Below, in pieces: positions 9,971 through 17,118 of a stretch of 64,000 nucleotides of DNA. Made by a program: the position numbers and the translations under genes. The notes beneath the pieces were generated by a model that did no database searches, was not told the DNA's origin, and saw nothing but the letters and a program-made list of their open reading frames with translations. The stretch's first letter is position 1. Each line of letters starts with the position of its first letter. Origin of the DNA: Lactococcus ileimucosae (GTDB taxonomy: Bacteria; Bacillota; Bacilli; Lactobacillales; Streptococcaceae); the NCBI RefSeq assembly GCF_943193185.1, contig NZ_CALPDE010000001.1, forward strand, positions 168,347-232,346. Direction: 5' to 3'.

Positions 9971-10141
9971 TTATTTTTTTATCCTTTTCTTATCAGTAAT
10001 AAGCTCTTTTCTCTTATTCCCTCTCTTTTTTTCATACGAAAGAGAAAGAGCATATACTGTAATTGTAACATTTTACTGACTTTTTTTATAGCTCTGCCCT
10101 TTCACTTCAAAAATGGGACAAAAAATCCAGAGTACTCAAAG

Positions 10142-11167
10142 TTATTTTTCAATGTTTTTAATCGGAATCTCCTTAACCCCGAGTAAATCTAAAGCAAAGT
10201 TAAAAATCGGAATACCCACAATTAATCCCCAAACGCCAAAGAAATGTTCCCCTAAAAAAAGAATGACAAAGGTATAAAACATCGGCAGTTTTGCCTTATG
10301 GGCCATAAGATGTGGATTAAGCACATAAGATTCCAGAGCATGGATCAGGGCTATAATCAGTAAAACCAAAATAACATCCTTAATTCCACCAATAGAATAG
10401 CCAATAATCGCTAAAGGCACACAAGAGATTAGAACTCCAGCAACAGGAATAAGACTAAGCAGGAAAATCATCACTCCTAGACTCAAAAGTTCAGGAAATC
10501 CCATGAAACTTAGTGCTACAACAGTTAAGAGGGTGTTAACCACTGCGATAATAAACTGTGTTTCCAACACTACACCAAATCCAGTGAAGAATTTGCTGAC
10601 AAGATAGTAGGTGTCTTCAAAGAACCACGCAAAATCACTTTTTAGGAAAAGTTTTGAAAACTTGTTGGTTTCCCTACGGTCAATCGTAAAAAAGAAACTC
10701 ATTAAAAAGGCAAAAAGAACTATCAATAATCCTTTTCCAAAACTGGTCACATAGTTAACAAGCGTTCCCAAACTGCTTTGAAGTTTATCTGCAAGATTGT
10801 ATTCCTTGAAAAGCGTATACAGCGAATTCATCAGAGCGCTGCCGCCATGACTGTTGCTCTGATAAAACTTGTTCACTGCATTGATTAAGTGTGTAAGCTG
10901 ATTGACCAATACAGGAATATACTCTGTAATTCCCCAATACGCTAAAAAGAGAATTACTCCATAAAGGATAAAACCACTTATTTTTCCGGGGAGTTTTATT
11001 TTTCTCTCAGCAAAACTTACAAATCGATAAGCGAGATAGCTAAACACAAAGGTCAAAATCGTGAGTGGGAGAATGCTTCTCAAAAAATAGAGCATAGAGA
11101 CCAAAAATGCTAAAACCATCCATCTGCGCAACTTCTCATTTTTTATAAACTTTTGGTAGTATTCCAT
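10142..11167 (-). CDS. AI-2E family transporter (PF01594)
   Basis: Polytopic membrane permease, about 341 residues with seven or eight hydrophobic segments and the family's conserved C-terminal GVWGLIVGIPIFNFALDLL. AI-2E members include the AI-2 exporter TqsA and sodium/proton antiporters; the substrate here is unknown. The frame is open up to an ATG at 11224, but TATAAT sits at 11229-11234, just before that ATG, so a transcript would begin about there. The ATG at 11167 has a clear AAGGAAG ribosome binding site, so I place the start there. Confidence 0.85.
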   Translation of the reverse strand: MEYYQKFIKNEKLRRWMVLAFLVSMLYFLRSILPLTILTFVFSYLAYRFVSFAERKIKLPGKISGFILYGVILFLAYWGITEYIPVLVNQLTHLINAVNKFYQSNSHGGSALMNSLYTLFKEYNLADKLQSSLGTLVNYVTSFGKGLLIVLFAFLMSFFFTIDRRETNKFSKLFLKSDFAWFFEDTYYLVSKFFTGFGVVLETQFIIAVVNTLLTVVALSFMGFPELLSLGVMIFLLSLIPVAGVLISCVPLAIIGYSIGGIKDVILVLLIIALIHALESYVLNPHLMAHKAKLPMFYTFVILFLGEHFFGVWGLIVGIPIFNFALDLLGVKEIPIKNIEK

Positions 11168-11228
11168 GATTCTTCCTTCATTCCTTATTAAGTTAAACAA
11201 CTTGAGTTTAAAATTTTCAGACATCTAA

Positions 11229-11234
11229 ATTATA
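11229..11234 (-). promoter_or_regulatory. Extended -10 promoter of the AI-2E transporter gene
   Basis: TGATATAAT on the minus strand (extended -10); no good -35. It defines the later start at 11167, because the upstream in-frame ATG lies at the predicted transcription start. Confidence 0.6.
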
Positions 11235-11250
11235 TCATGTTCAACATATA

Positions 11251-11275
11251 AAAAGATACATCCAAAGACGTATCT
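11251..11275 (-). terminator. Hairpin with T-run, left copy of the island-flanking repeat
   Basis: AGATAC / GTATCT stem followed by a short T run on the minus strand. It is also 18/22 identical, in the same orientation, to 13296-13317. Confidence 0.6.
11254..11275. repeat. 22-bp direct repeat, left boundary of accessory island
   Basis: The 10 bases AGATACATCC are identical to those at 13296, and the whole 22-bp unit ending in TATCT matches at 18 positions. The two copies enclose about 2 kb of gene remnants and a toxin-like cassette. Confidence 0.5.
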
Positions 11276-11534
11276 CAGCTATAGAGTGTGAGACACAGGT
11301 CCCTCCTCCTTCTTAAAATGACTAAAATCTGCTTACCCAAGTCTTGATCTGCCTGCCGTGAAAGAAAAATTAGGCTCACACCTCCCTGCTTTCTCCCTAT
11401 AATAGATTGAATAAAAAAGCATGTGACTCCCTCCCACAGGAACACATACACTTCCCCAGTCAAAGCATAAACCTTTATCTCTTTCAATCTTAGAGTAGCA
11501 TCATTCGAGCTCTATTGTCTTCTGGTGGTCTTTC

Positions 11535-11633
11535 TTAATATTTTTCAGATTGGGTGTCAAAAAGCAGTTCAACAATTCGCGAGCCTCTTAACGTAATGCC
11601 ATCATAAAAGTACTGTTTGTCTACAGTCTGAGA
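11535..11633 (-). pseudogene. C-terminal fragment of an unknown gene
   Basis: A stop-free minus-strand stretch of 32 codons ends in FYDGITLRGSRIVELLFDT followed by QSEKY and stop. An in-frame stop (11634-11636) directly precedes it, and it has no start codon or ribosome binding site. The residue composition looks protein-like, and the stretch lies in a region of debris. I read it as the tail of a decayed gene; the family is not recognised. Confidence 0.3.
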
Positions 11634-11676
11634 TTAAAATGTTACTCTTGATTTTTGATACTCACATAGCGTTTGG

Positions 11677-11856
11677 CTATTTTTTATTTTTTTTGTCTAA
11701 AATAATACCTATAATATTTATTATCACAACTGTTGCTAACAGTATATTTAATATCAATTGCCCCCAAAAACTACTGTTCAACACAAAAGAGATAAATAAG
11801 CTAACTAAAATTAGAATTATTGCAACACATTTATAAATTCGGTTATAACTGTTCAT
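11677..11856 (-). CDS. Small two-helix membrane protein, possible immunity protein
   Basis: 59 residues, starting MNSYNRIYK. It has two hydrophobic helices (about 11-26 and 32-52) separated by a short polar turn and a basic C-terminus DKKNKK. Its ATG overlaps the TGA of the upstream remnant (ATGA), the usual sign of translational coupling, and GGGGAG lies about 10 bases upstream. Size, topology and position after a WGxxFQ-ending frame resemble bacteriocin immunity proteins. The function is inferred from context only; no family recognised. Confidence 0.5.
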   Translation of the reverse strand: MNSYNRIYKCVAIILILVSLFISFVLNSSFWGQLILNILLATVVIINIIGIILDKKNKK

Positions 11857-11942
11857 TGAAAACCTACTCCCCAGACTATGGCTCCTGAGCCTGCAATAGG
11901 AACAAAAGTATTTTTTGACAAGTTATTATACACTTTTATCAT
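11853..11942 (-). pseudogene. C-terminal remnant of a second WWG/FQ secreted protein
   Basis: The last 29 codons of a minus-strand frame end PIAGSGAIVWGVGFQ and stop. The complete gene at 12135-12755 ends STPPIAVFWGAEFQ and stop, so the two share a PIA...VxWGxxFQ ending. There is no ribosome binding site and the frame is only intact near the end. I read it as the tail of a deleted or recombined paralogue whose partner membrane gene (11677-11856) survived. Confidence 0.45.
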
Positions 11943-11973
11943 TTTTGGAGGTGTCTTATTGGTATTTCCGTCT

Positions 11974-12114
11974 TTATTTTCTCTTGTATGGAAGCCATAA
12001 AGACAATAAAAATATGAGTAAAAACGGGATGTATAACCATTTGAAATCTGGAAATACAAAAGGAATAGCAAAAATCAATATACAAAGAATAGTTTGAAAG
12101 ATTTTAAGCTTCAT
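11974..12114 (-). CDS. Small hydrophobic membrane protein, possible immunity partner
   Basis: 46 residues (MKLKIFQTIL...WLPYKRK) with two transmembrane helices separated by a short PDFKW turn and a basic C-terminus. It starts 20 bases after the stop of the secreted protein gene, with an excellent ribosome binding site (GAGGAG, 8 bases from the ATG), so it is almost certainly translated and cotranscribed. It is too short for most ORF callers. The arrangement of exported protein plus tiny membrane protein suggests toxin or bacteriocin with immunity; this is inference. Confidence 0.6.
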   Translation of the reverse strand: MKLKIFQTILCILIFAIPFVFPDFKWLYIPFLLIFLLSLWLPYKRK

Positions 12115-12134
12115 AAATAAGACTCCTCATTATT

Positions 12135-12755
12135 TTATTGGAATTCAGCTCCCCAGAAAACTGCAATAGGCGGAGTGGAATTGAAAACAATACCACCAGG
12201 AGAGGCTGCTGCAAGAATGCCCAAAGAAGCTAAAACCTTAGATACAGTAGGTTCAGGAATCCATACTCCACCGATAGCAACCCCAGTTCCTATTCCATTT
12301 ACAGTTGACTTAGATAGACCGATACGTAACCCCCACCAATAAACATGGACGTAATTGCTGCCTTCTCTAAATCTTAATAATCCGCTATTTCCAGAATTTG
12401 AAATAATGGTTACAGAGTTATTATTTTGTTCAATTCTTGTTCCATTTTTCAAATTTTCAGAATCCGAAATAATTTCATTTTTTTGAGAAATTAGTGCTTT
12501 TAATTTTGATAACTCCTCTGAAGCAGTATCTTTGGGTAATTTATTGGCATCAATAATAAATTTATTCCCTGATAATTTGATAGCTTGGTCAAATTTATTA
12601 ATAAAATCTGAAGAAAGTGGATGCTCTAAACTTTTTTGTACATCTGTAGTTATAGATGTGTTAGCTTGATCTGCCGACGCACTGTTTACCCTCAAAGATG
12701 CTGTAGCAGAAAATAAAATAGGTGCTATCGCTAAGATGGCAATCAATTTTTTCAC
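12135..12755 (-). CDS. Secreted protein with C-terminal WWG...FQ hydrophobic domain, bacteriocin/toxin-like
   Basis: 206 residues from a GTG start at 12755, chosen because AAGGAG lies 6 bases upstream; the longer frame to 12785 lacks one. A signal peptide (VKKLIAILAIAPILFSATA) is followed by a polar, helical middle (about 30-120) and a C-terminal domain with VHVYWWGLRIGLSKSTVN, Gly-rich hydrophobic segments and the end PPIAVFWGAEFQ. I do not recognise the family with certainty. The export signal, the small membrane gene directly downstream and the paralogous remnant beyond it suggest a secreted antagonistic protein and its immunity factor. It could also be an ordinary surface protein. Confidence 0.7.
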   Translation of the reverse strand: MKKLIAILAIAPILFSATASLRVNSASADQANTSITTDVQKSLEHPLSSDFINKFDQAIKLSGNKFIIDANKLPKDTASEELSKLKALISQKNEIISDSENLKNGTRIEQNNNSVTIISNSGNSGLLRFREGSNYVHVYWWGLRIGLSKSTVNGIGTGVAIGGVWIPEPTVSKVLASLGILAAASPGGIVFNSTPPIAVFWGAEFQ

Positions 12756-12807
12756 ACGAATCTCCTTATGCCTTGATGCCCCCATTAAATCACTTTAACA
12801 ACCGAAA

Positions 12808-12821
12808 GTAAAGCGCTATCA
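12808..12821. promoter_or_regulatory. cre-like CcpA site upstream of the secreted WWG protein gene
   Basis: GTAAAGCGCTATCA matches 12 of 14 positions of the lactococcal cre consensus WGWAARCGYTWWMA (first two bases differ). It lies about 55 bases before the GTG start, close to a weak TTTACT/TTTAAT promoter. Tentative. Confidence 0.3.
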
Positions 12822-12916
12822 TGAAATTAGTAAGACTATTTTTTTATTACTTGCATTTGTGGCAAGAATCATTAGTGCTGCAAAAAGACTCTATAATTAT
12901 AGGACAAAGCACAAAC

Positions 12917-12954
12917 AAAACACCTGCCACAATGATAAACGTGGCAGGTGTTTT
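12917..12954. terminator. Strong bidirectional terminator hairpin
   Basis: Perfect 14-bp stem AAAACACCTGCCAC (12917-12930) with its complement at 12941-12954 around a 10-base loop, flanked by A/T-rich bases. It isolates the secreted-protein cassette from the ffh side. Confidence 0.75.
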
Positions 12955-13048
12955 GTTGGTATTTCCAACCTTTATTTTTTAGATTTTAACAAGCTAAGGT
13001 AAGCTTGCCCCAAGTAGTAAACTAAGCTATGAACTGGTAGTTACTACT

Positions 13049-13237
13049 TTAGATAATGTCCTTTTTGACTGAGGGATTCAGATCCCCTCCTGTCACAGCA
13101 GCAGTACTTTCCATTTTTGTCAAATCAGAAACTAATTTTTAAAGCTCATCTTTGTCTTCACTCTGGCGGTGAACAGCTTGTGTGATTGTACGACAGTCAA
13201 CGCTTGATTTTCCTCTCAGGTGAGTGCTGAAGTGCCG
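13049..13237 (-). pseudogene. Decayed coding fragment with an internal stop
   Basis: Minus-strand frame of about 62 codons interrupted by one TAA (13139-13141). It reads GKSSVDCRTITQAVHRQSED ... then KLVSDLTKMESTAAVTGGD ... KKDII. No start or ribosome binding site is seen. The helical, charged composition is protein-like, so it is probably the end of an inactivated gene; family unknown. Confidence 0.3.
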
Positions 13238-13295
13238 TCAATAACAGTGTATCTGATTGGGTGTATGTCACATCTATACATGTGTCTTCACTCCC

Positions 13296-13317
13296 AGATA
13301 CATCCGAAAAGATATCT
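13296..13317. repeat. 22-bp direct repeat, right boundary of accessory island
   Basis: Starts AGATACATCC as does 11254-11275 and is 18/22 identical to it. It lies 14 bases after the ffh stop, where a terminator is expected, but this copy has no T run on the minus strand whereas the left copy does. Confidence 0.5.
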
Positions 13318-13331
13318 GCTTCTTTTATATG

Positions 13332-14888
13332 CTATTTCTTTCTGCCTTTTTTCATTTTTTTCTGCGCGCGTTTCATGGCCTGCTTCATGGCAAATTGGGT
13401 AGCTTTTCCTTTAAGACCACCACCGAACATGGCACTCATATCAGGCGTGCCAGAAGATGCTCCGCCTCCCATAAGGCCTTGCAAATCTCCTAGGGAAGAC
13501 ATGTCTGGCATTCCGTTAGGCATCTTTTTCATGTTTGGCATTTTACCGCCAGTGCCGCCCATCATTTGCTGCATCATTGCATCCATATCACCATTCATAA
13601 TGCCTTGCATCATGTCTTTGGACTGATTAAACTGCTTGATGAACTTGTTTACTTCGATGAAACTATTCCCTGAACCTGCAGCGATACGACGACGACGTGC
13701 TGGTGAAAGCTCCACCTCTAATTGACGTTCCGCTGGTGTCATCGAAAGAACAATGGCACGTTTACGCGCGATATCTTTCGGATCAACTTTGACATTTTCG
13801 ATACCAGGCACTTGTGACATCCCCGGAATCATTTTCATAATTTCTTCCATCGGTCCCATGTTTGTCACTTGGTCAAGTTGTTCCACAAAGTCACTGTAGT
13901 CAAAACGATTTTCCGCCATCTTGGCAGCCATCTTCATGGATTGTTCTTCGTCAAACTGTGCCTGTGCTTTTTCAATCAGCGTCAGCATATCCCCCATACC
14001 AAGGATACGCGAGCTCATGCGGTCTGGGTAAAAGATTTCCAAATCTGTCAGCTTTTCCCCTGTACCAGTAAACTTAATGGGTTTCCCCGTAATCTCACGA
14101 ATAGATAAGGCTGCACCACCACGTGTATCCCCATCAAGTTTAGTGATGATGACACCACTAATATCTAACTTTTCATCAAAGGTTTTAGCCACTTGTGCGG
14201 CAACTTGACCTGTCATCGCATCAACAACCAAAAGGATTTCGGTTGGTTGGGCAAGAGCTTTAATCTCTTGCAGCTCATTCATCAGCCTATCGTCAATTTC
14301 TAGGCGTCCTGCCGTATCAATCAACACATAGTCTTTACGTTCTTCACGCGCTCGCGCTAGACCGTTCTTGACGATATTTACAGGACTTTCAGCTGTTCCC
14401 TCATCATATACAGGAATGTCAAGCTGTTCACCTAGAGTTTTTAATTGATCAATGGCTGCTGGACGATAAACGTCAGCTGCAATCATGAGAGGACGGGCAT
14501 TTTGCTCTTCTTTGAGTTTTTTAGCAAGTTTACCTGCAAAGGTTGTTTTACCTGCCCCCTGCAAACCAACCATCATGATGATTGTTGGAATTTTAGGCGA
14601 CTTCAGAAGCTCAGCCTCTCCGCCACCCAAAATTGCTGTCAGTTCTTCATTGACAATGGAGATAACTTGTTGCGCTGGATTAAGTGCTTCTGAGACTTCT
14701 GTCCCAATCGCTCGCTCGCGAATCGCTTTGATGAACTTTTTCACGACAGGAAGAGCTACGTCAGCTTCAAGAAGGGCCACACGTATTTCTTTCGTAATTT
14801 CTGTTACATCTTGTTCTGTGATTTTCTTTTTGCCGCGCAAATTTTTGAAGACATTTTGCAAACGTTCTGTTAGATTTTCAAAAGCCAT
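13332..14888 (-). CDS. ffh: Signal recognition particle protein Ffh
   Basis: GTPase that with 4.5S RNA targets nascent membrane proteins to FtsY. 518 residues: N domain (1-95), G domain with GLQGAGKTT near 107, DTAGR near 190 and TKLDGD near 247, then a Met-rich M domain. The C-terminus carries an extended Met/Gly-rich stretch and a lysine-rich tail, longer than in Bacillus (446 residues). It appears monocistronic, with an extended -10 promoter. Confidence 0.97.
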   Translation of the reverse strand: MAFENLTERLQNVFKNLRGKKKITEQDVTEITKEIRVALLEADVALPVVKKFIKAIRERAIGTEVSEALNPAQQVISIVNEELTAILGGGEAELLKSPKIPTIIMMVGLQGAGKTTFAGKLAKKLKEEQNARPLMIAADVYRPAAIDQLKTLGEQLDIPVYDEGTAESPVNIVKNGLARAREERKDYVLIDTAGRLEIDDRLMNELQEIKALAQPTEILLVVDAMTGQVAAQVAKTFDEKLDISGVIITKLDGDTRGGAALSIREITGKPIKFTGTGEKLTDLEIFYPDRMSSRILGMGDMLTLIEKAQAQFDEEQSMKMAAKMAENRFDYSDFVEQLDQVTNMGPMEEIMKMIPGMSQVPGIENVKVDPKDIARKRAIVLSMTPAERQLEVELSPARRRRIAAGSGNSFIEVNKFIKQFNQSKDMMQGIMNGDMDAMMQQMMGGTGGKMPNMKKMPNGMPDMSSLGDLQGLMGGGASSGTPDMSAMFGGGLKGKATQFAMKQAMKRAQKKMKKGRKK

Positions 14889-14927
14889 TTTTATATTCCA
14901 GTCCTATTATTTTATTCAGATAGTTTT

Positions 14928-14933
14928 ATTATA
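14928..14933 (-). promoter_or_regulatory. Extended -10 promoter of ffh
   Basis: TGATATAAT on the minus strand, about 40 bases before the ffh start; -35 poor. Confidence 0.5.
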
Positions 14934-14999
14934 TCACATTCTGTCAAAGGCTAATCATTGACTGTGTCTTCGTACAATGAAAGTATGCCACTGTAAATT

Positions 15000-15653
15000 T
15001 TAGTTTTGCTCAGATAGTTTCTTGATGTCCTCTGGACGACCAATGACAAACAAGGAGTCACCAATCATCAAACGCGTATCTCCTGAAGCAATTTCTACTC
15101 CACCATGGATATGTTTGACATAACTGATATTCAAATCATAGCCATTTAACTCTGAAATTTCAGAGATGAGACGGTTGTTCATCTTACGCGAACATACCTT
15201 CACTTCGGCAAACTCAATGTTTTCTGCAATATCCACGACATTACTAATATTTTCAAAAATTAAACTTTCAGCAATCTTACGCCCCATCTCAACCTCGGGA
15301 AGAACAACACGGTCTGCACCGATTTTTTCTAACAGGCGATAGTGATTTTTATCGACGGCCTTCGTGATGACTTGCGGTACTCCCGCATCTTTAGCAAGCA
15401 TGGTCACCAGTACAGAAGACTGAATGTCTTCGCCGATAGCAACGATAGCAACATCAAAATCTTGAATACCAATCTCATCCAAAACACGTTCATCCTTTGC
15501 ATCCGCAATGATTGCATTAGGTACTATATCTTTAAAGAGATTGACCCGGTCCTCATTTTGATCCATGACGAGCAAGTCGGCTTCTGTTTCTGCGATGGTT
15601 TTGGCAACCGCAGAGCCAAAACGTCCAAGACCTATAACAACAAATGATTTCAT
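15000..15653 (-). CDS. ktrA: Potassium uptake regulatory subunit, TrkA/KtrA family
   Basis: 217-residue peripheral protein with an N-terminal Rossmann RCK_N domain (VVIGLGRFGSAVAKTI, GxGxxG type) and a C-terminal RCK_C domain from about 135. It gates the KtrB channel in response to nucleotides; in Firmicutes the RCK_C domain also binds c-di-AMP, and gdpP is present in this window. It follows ktrB by one base, so the two are coupled. Confidence 0.92.
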   Translation of the reverse strand: MKSFVVIGLGRFGSAVAKTIAETEADLLVMDQNEDRVNLFKDIVPNAIIADAKDERVLDEIGIQDFDVAIVAIGEDIQSSVLVTMLAKDAGVPQVITKAVDKNHYRLLEKIGADRVVLPEVEMGRKIAESLIFENISNVVDIAENIEFAEVKVCSRKMNNRLISEISELNGYDLNISYVKHIHGGVEIASGDTRLMIGDSLFVIGRPEDIKKLSEQN

Positions 15654-15654
15654 A

Positions 15655-16977
15655 TTAGCCCACCATTACCTTTTCTTCTGGATATTTATAGAGAGATTCA
15701 TGATTATCTTTCGCATTAAGTGAATAAATAATCGTAAACACACCAACACGGCCAATGAACATAAGAATGCCTACAATGATTTTTCCGAGCACATTTAACT
15801 CCGGTGTAACTCCCATACTTAAGCCCACAGTAGACAAGGCTGAGATAACTTCAAAAAGAATTTGATCTACACGAAATTTTGGATTCGTCAAAAGGAGGAT
15901 AAATGTTGCAATAACCATCATAAAGAAATAGAGAAAGACTGATTCGTATGCTTGTTTGACTACACTTTGTGGAATTGTTCTATTTTTAAAGCTTGTGTGT
16001 TTATCGCGCTTAATAATCGAGCGCACGTTGAGCGCTAGAACACCTATTGTCGTCGTTTTCAAACCTCCGGCTGTTGACCCTGATGTTCCTCCGATAACCA
16101 TTAATATTATGGTGAGAAAAATACTTGCTTGGCTGAACAAATTATACTCTTGGATAGAAAAACCAGCTGTCCGCTGAGAAATAGATAGAAAAAGGCTCTG
16201 CATGACAAATATAAATGGATTGTTACTTACACTTTCAAAGTCAGAAATTAGGAAGAGCAACATTCCACCAAAGACAAGAAATGCTGTCGTTGTAAGAGCT
16301 AATCGGGTATGAAGGGATAACCTTCTCTGCTTCCTATAGTTCAGTATATCCATAATAACGATGAACCCTAAACTTCCGCAAACAACCATTGATGCAATAA
16401 CCATCAAGACGTATGGCGAGTGCTCATAAAGCATAAGTGAATTGCCAAACAGATCAAAACCTGCATTGCAATAGGCCGAAATGGTATGGAAAACACTATA
16501 CCAAATTCCTTTGACTAGTCCAAACCTTGGTACAAAGGAAAAGGACAAAAGAACACTGCCACAAAATTGAATCAAAAGCGAAATAATCAGTACGTTAATG
16601 ACTACCCGAACGCTTGAACTCATATCTGATAAACTATAGGATTCCTGAATAATCAGTCGAGATTTGAGCGACATTTTTTGATTGAGGAGGAGGAAAATAC
16701 TGACAACCAATGTCATAAAACCCAGCCCGCCCACCTCAATCAAAAGCAATAAAATAACCTGTCCGAAAAGAGACCAGTGGGCACCGGTATCAATTACAGT
16801 TAAACCTGTGACACAGACAGCAGAAACAGCAGTAAATAGCGCATCTATCGGATGTGTAAACTGTCCTGTACTCGAAGAAATCGGTAAACTAAGCAAAGTT
16901 CCCCCTCCAATCACGAGCATCAAAAATGCGATAAAAATAATCTGCAGCGCTGTTAATTTTTTTAAGTTTTTTAGCAT
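15655..16977 (-). CDS. ktrB: Potassium uptake membrane subunit, TrkH/KtrB family
   Basis: 440-residue K+ translocating subunit with about ten hydrophobic segments and the four pore-loop repeats of the TrkH/KtrB superfamily (for example VCVTGLTVIDTG, AYCNAGFDLFG, GTSGSTAGGLKT and the STVGLSMG segment). With ktrA it forms a potassium importer. The ribosome binding site is weak and distant. Confidence 0.93.
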   Translation of the reverse strand: MLKNLKKLTALQIIFIAFLMLVIGGGTLLSLPISSSTGQFTHPIDALFTAVSAVCVTGLTVIDTGAHWSLFGQVILLLLIEVGGLGFMTLVVSIFLLLNQKMSLKSRLIIQESYSLSDMSSSVRVVINVLIISLLIQFCGSVLLSFSFVPRFGLVKGIWYSVFHTISAYCNAGFDLFGNSLMLYEHSPYVLMVIASMVVCGSLGFIVIMDILNYRKQRRLSLHTRLALTTTAFLVFGGMLLFLISDFESVSNNPFIFVMQSLFLSISQRTAGFSIQEYNLFSQASIFLTIILMVIGGTSGSTAGGLKTTTIGVLALNVRSIIKRDKHTSFKNRTIPQSVVKQAYESVFLYFFMMVIATFILLLTNPKFRVDQILFEVISALSTVGLSMGVTPELNVLGKIIVGILMFIGRVGVFTIIYSLNAKDNHESLYKYPEEKVMVG

Positions 16978-17118
16978 GAAGTGCTTACTCTATTTCTCCT
17001 GTTTATATTTTGTCTAACACGCTTCTCTTTTCAAAAAAATATAGCAAAAGACAGGCCTTTACTATATAATGTTTTGCCATGTTTATCTGGGAAGTAATCT
17101 TAAGCAATGGAAGAGAGC

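Noticed and set aside
11275..11487. 70-residue minus-strand ORF
   Set aside because: Begins with TTG without a ribosome binding site, and its Arg/Ser/Leu-rich sequence looks non-coding; the terminator overlapping its stop is explained by the flanking repeat.
11639..11836. 65-residue plus-strand hydrophobic ORF
   Set aside because: It is the antisense shadow of the better supported 59-residue membrane protein (ATGA overlap, SD-like site) on the minus strand.
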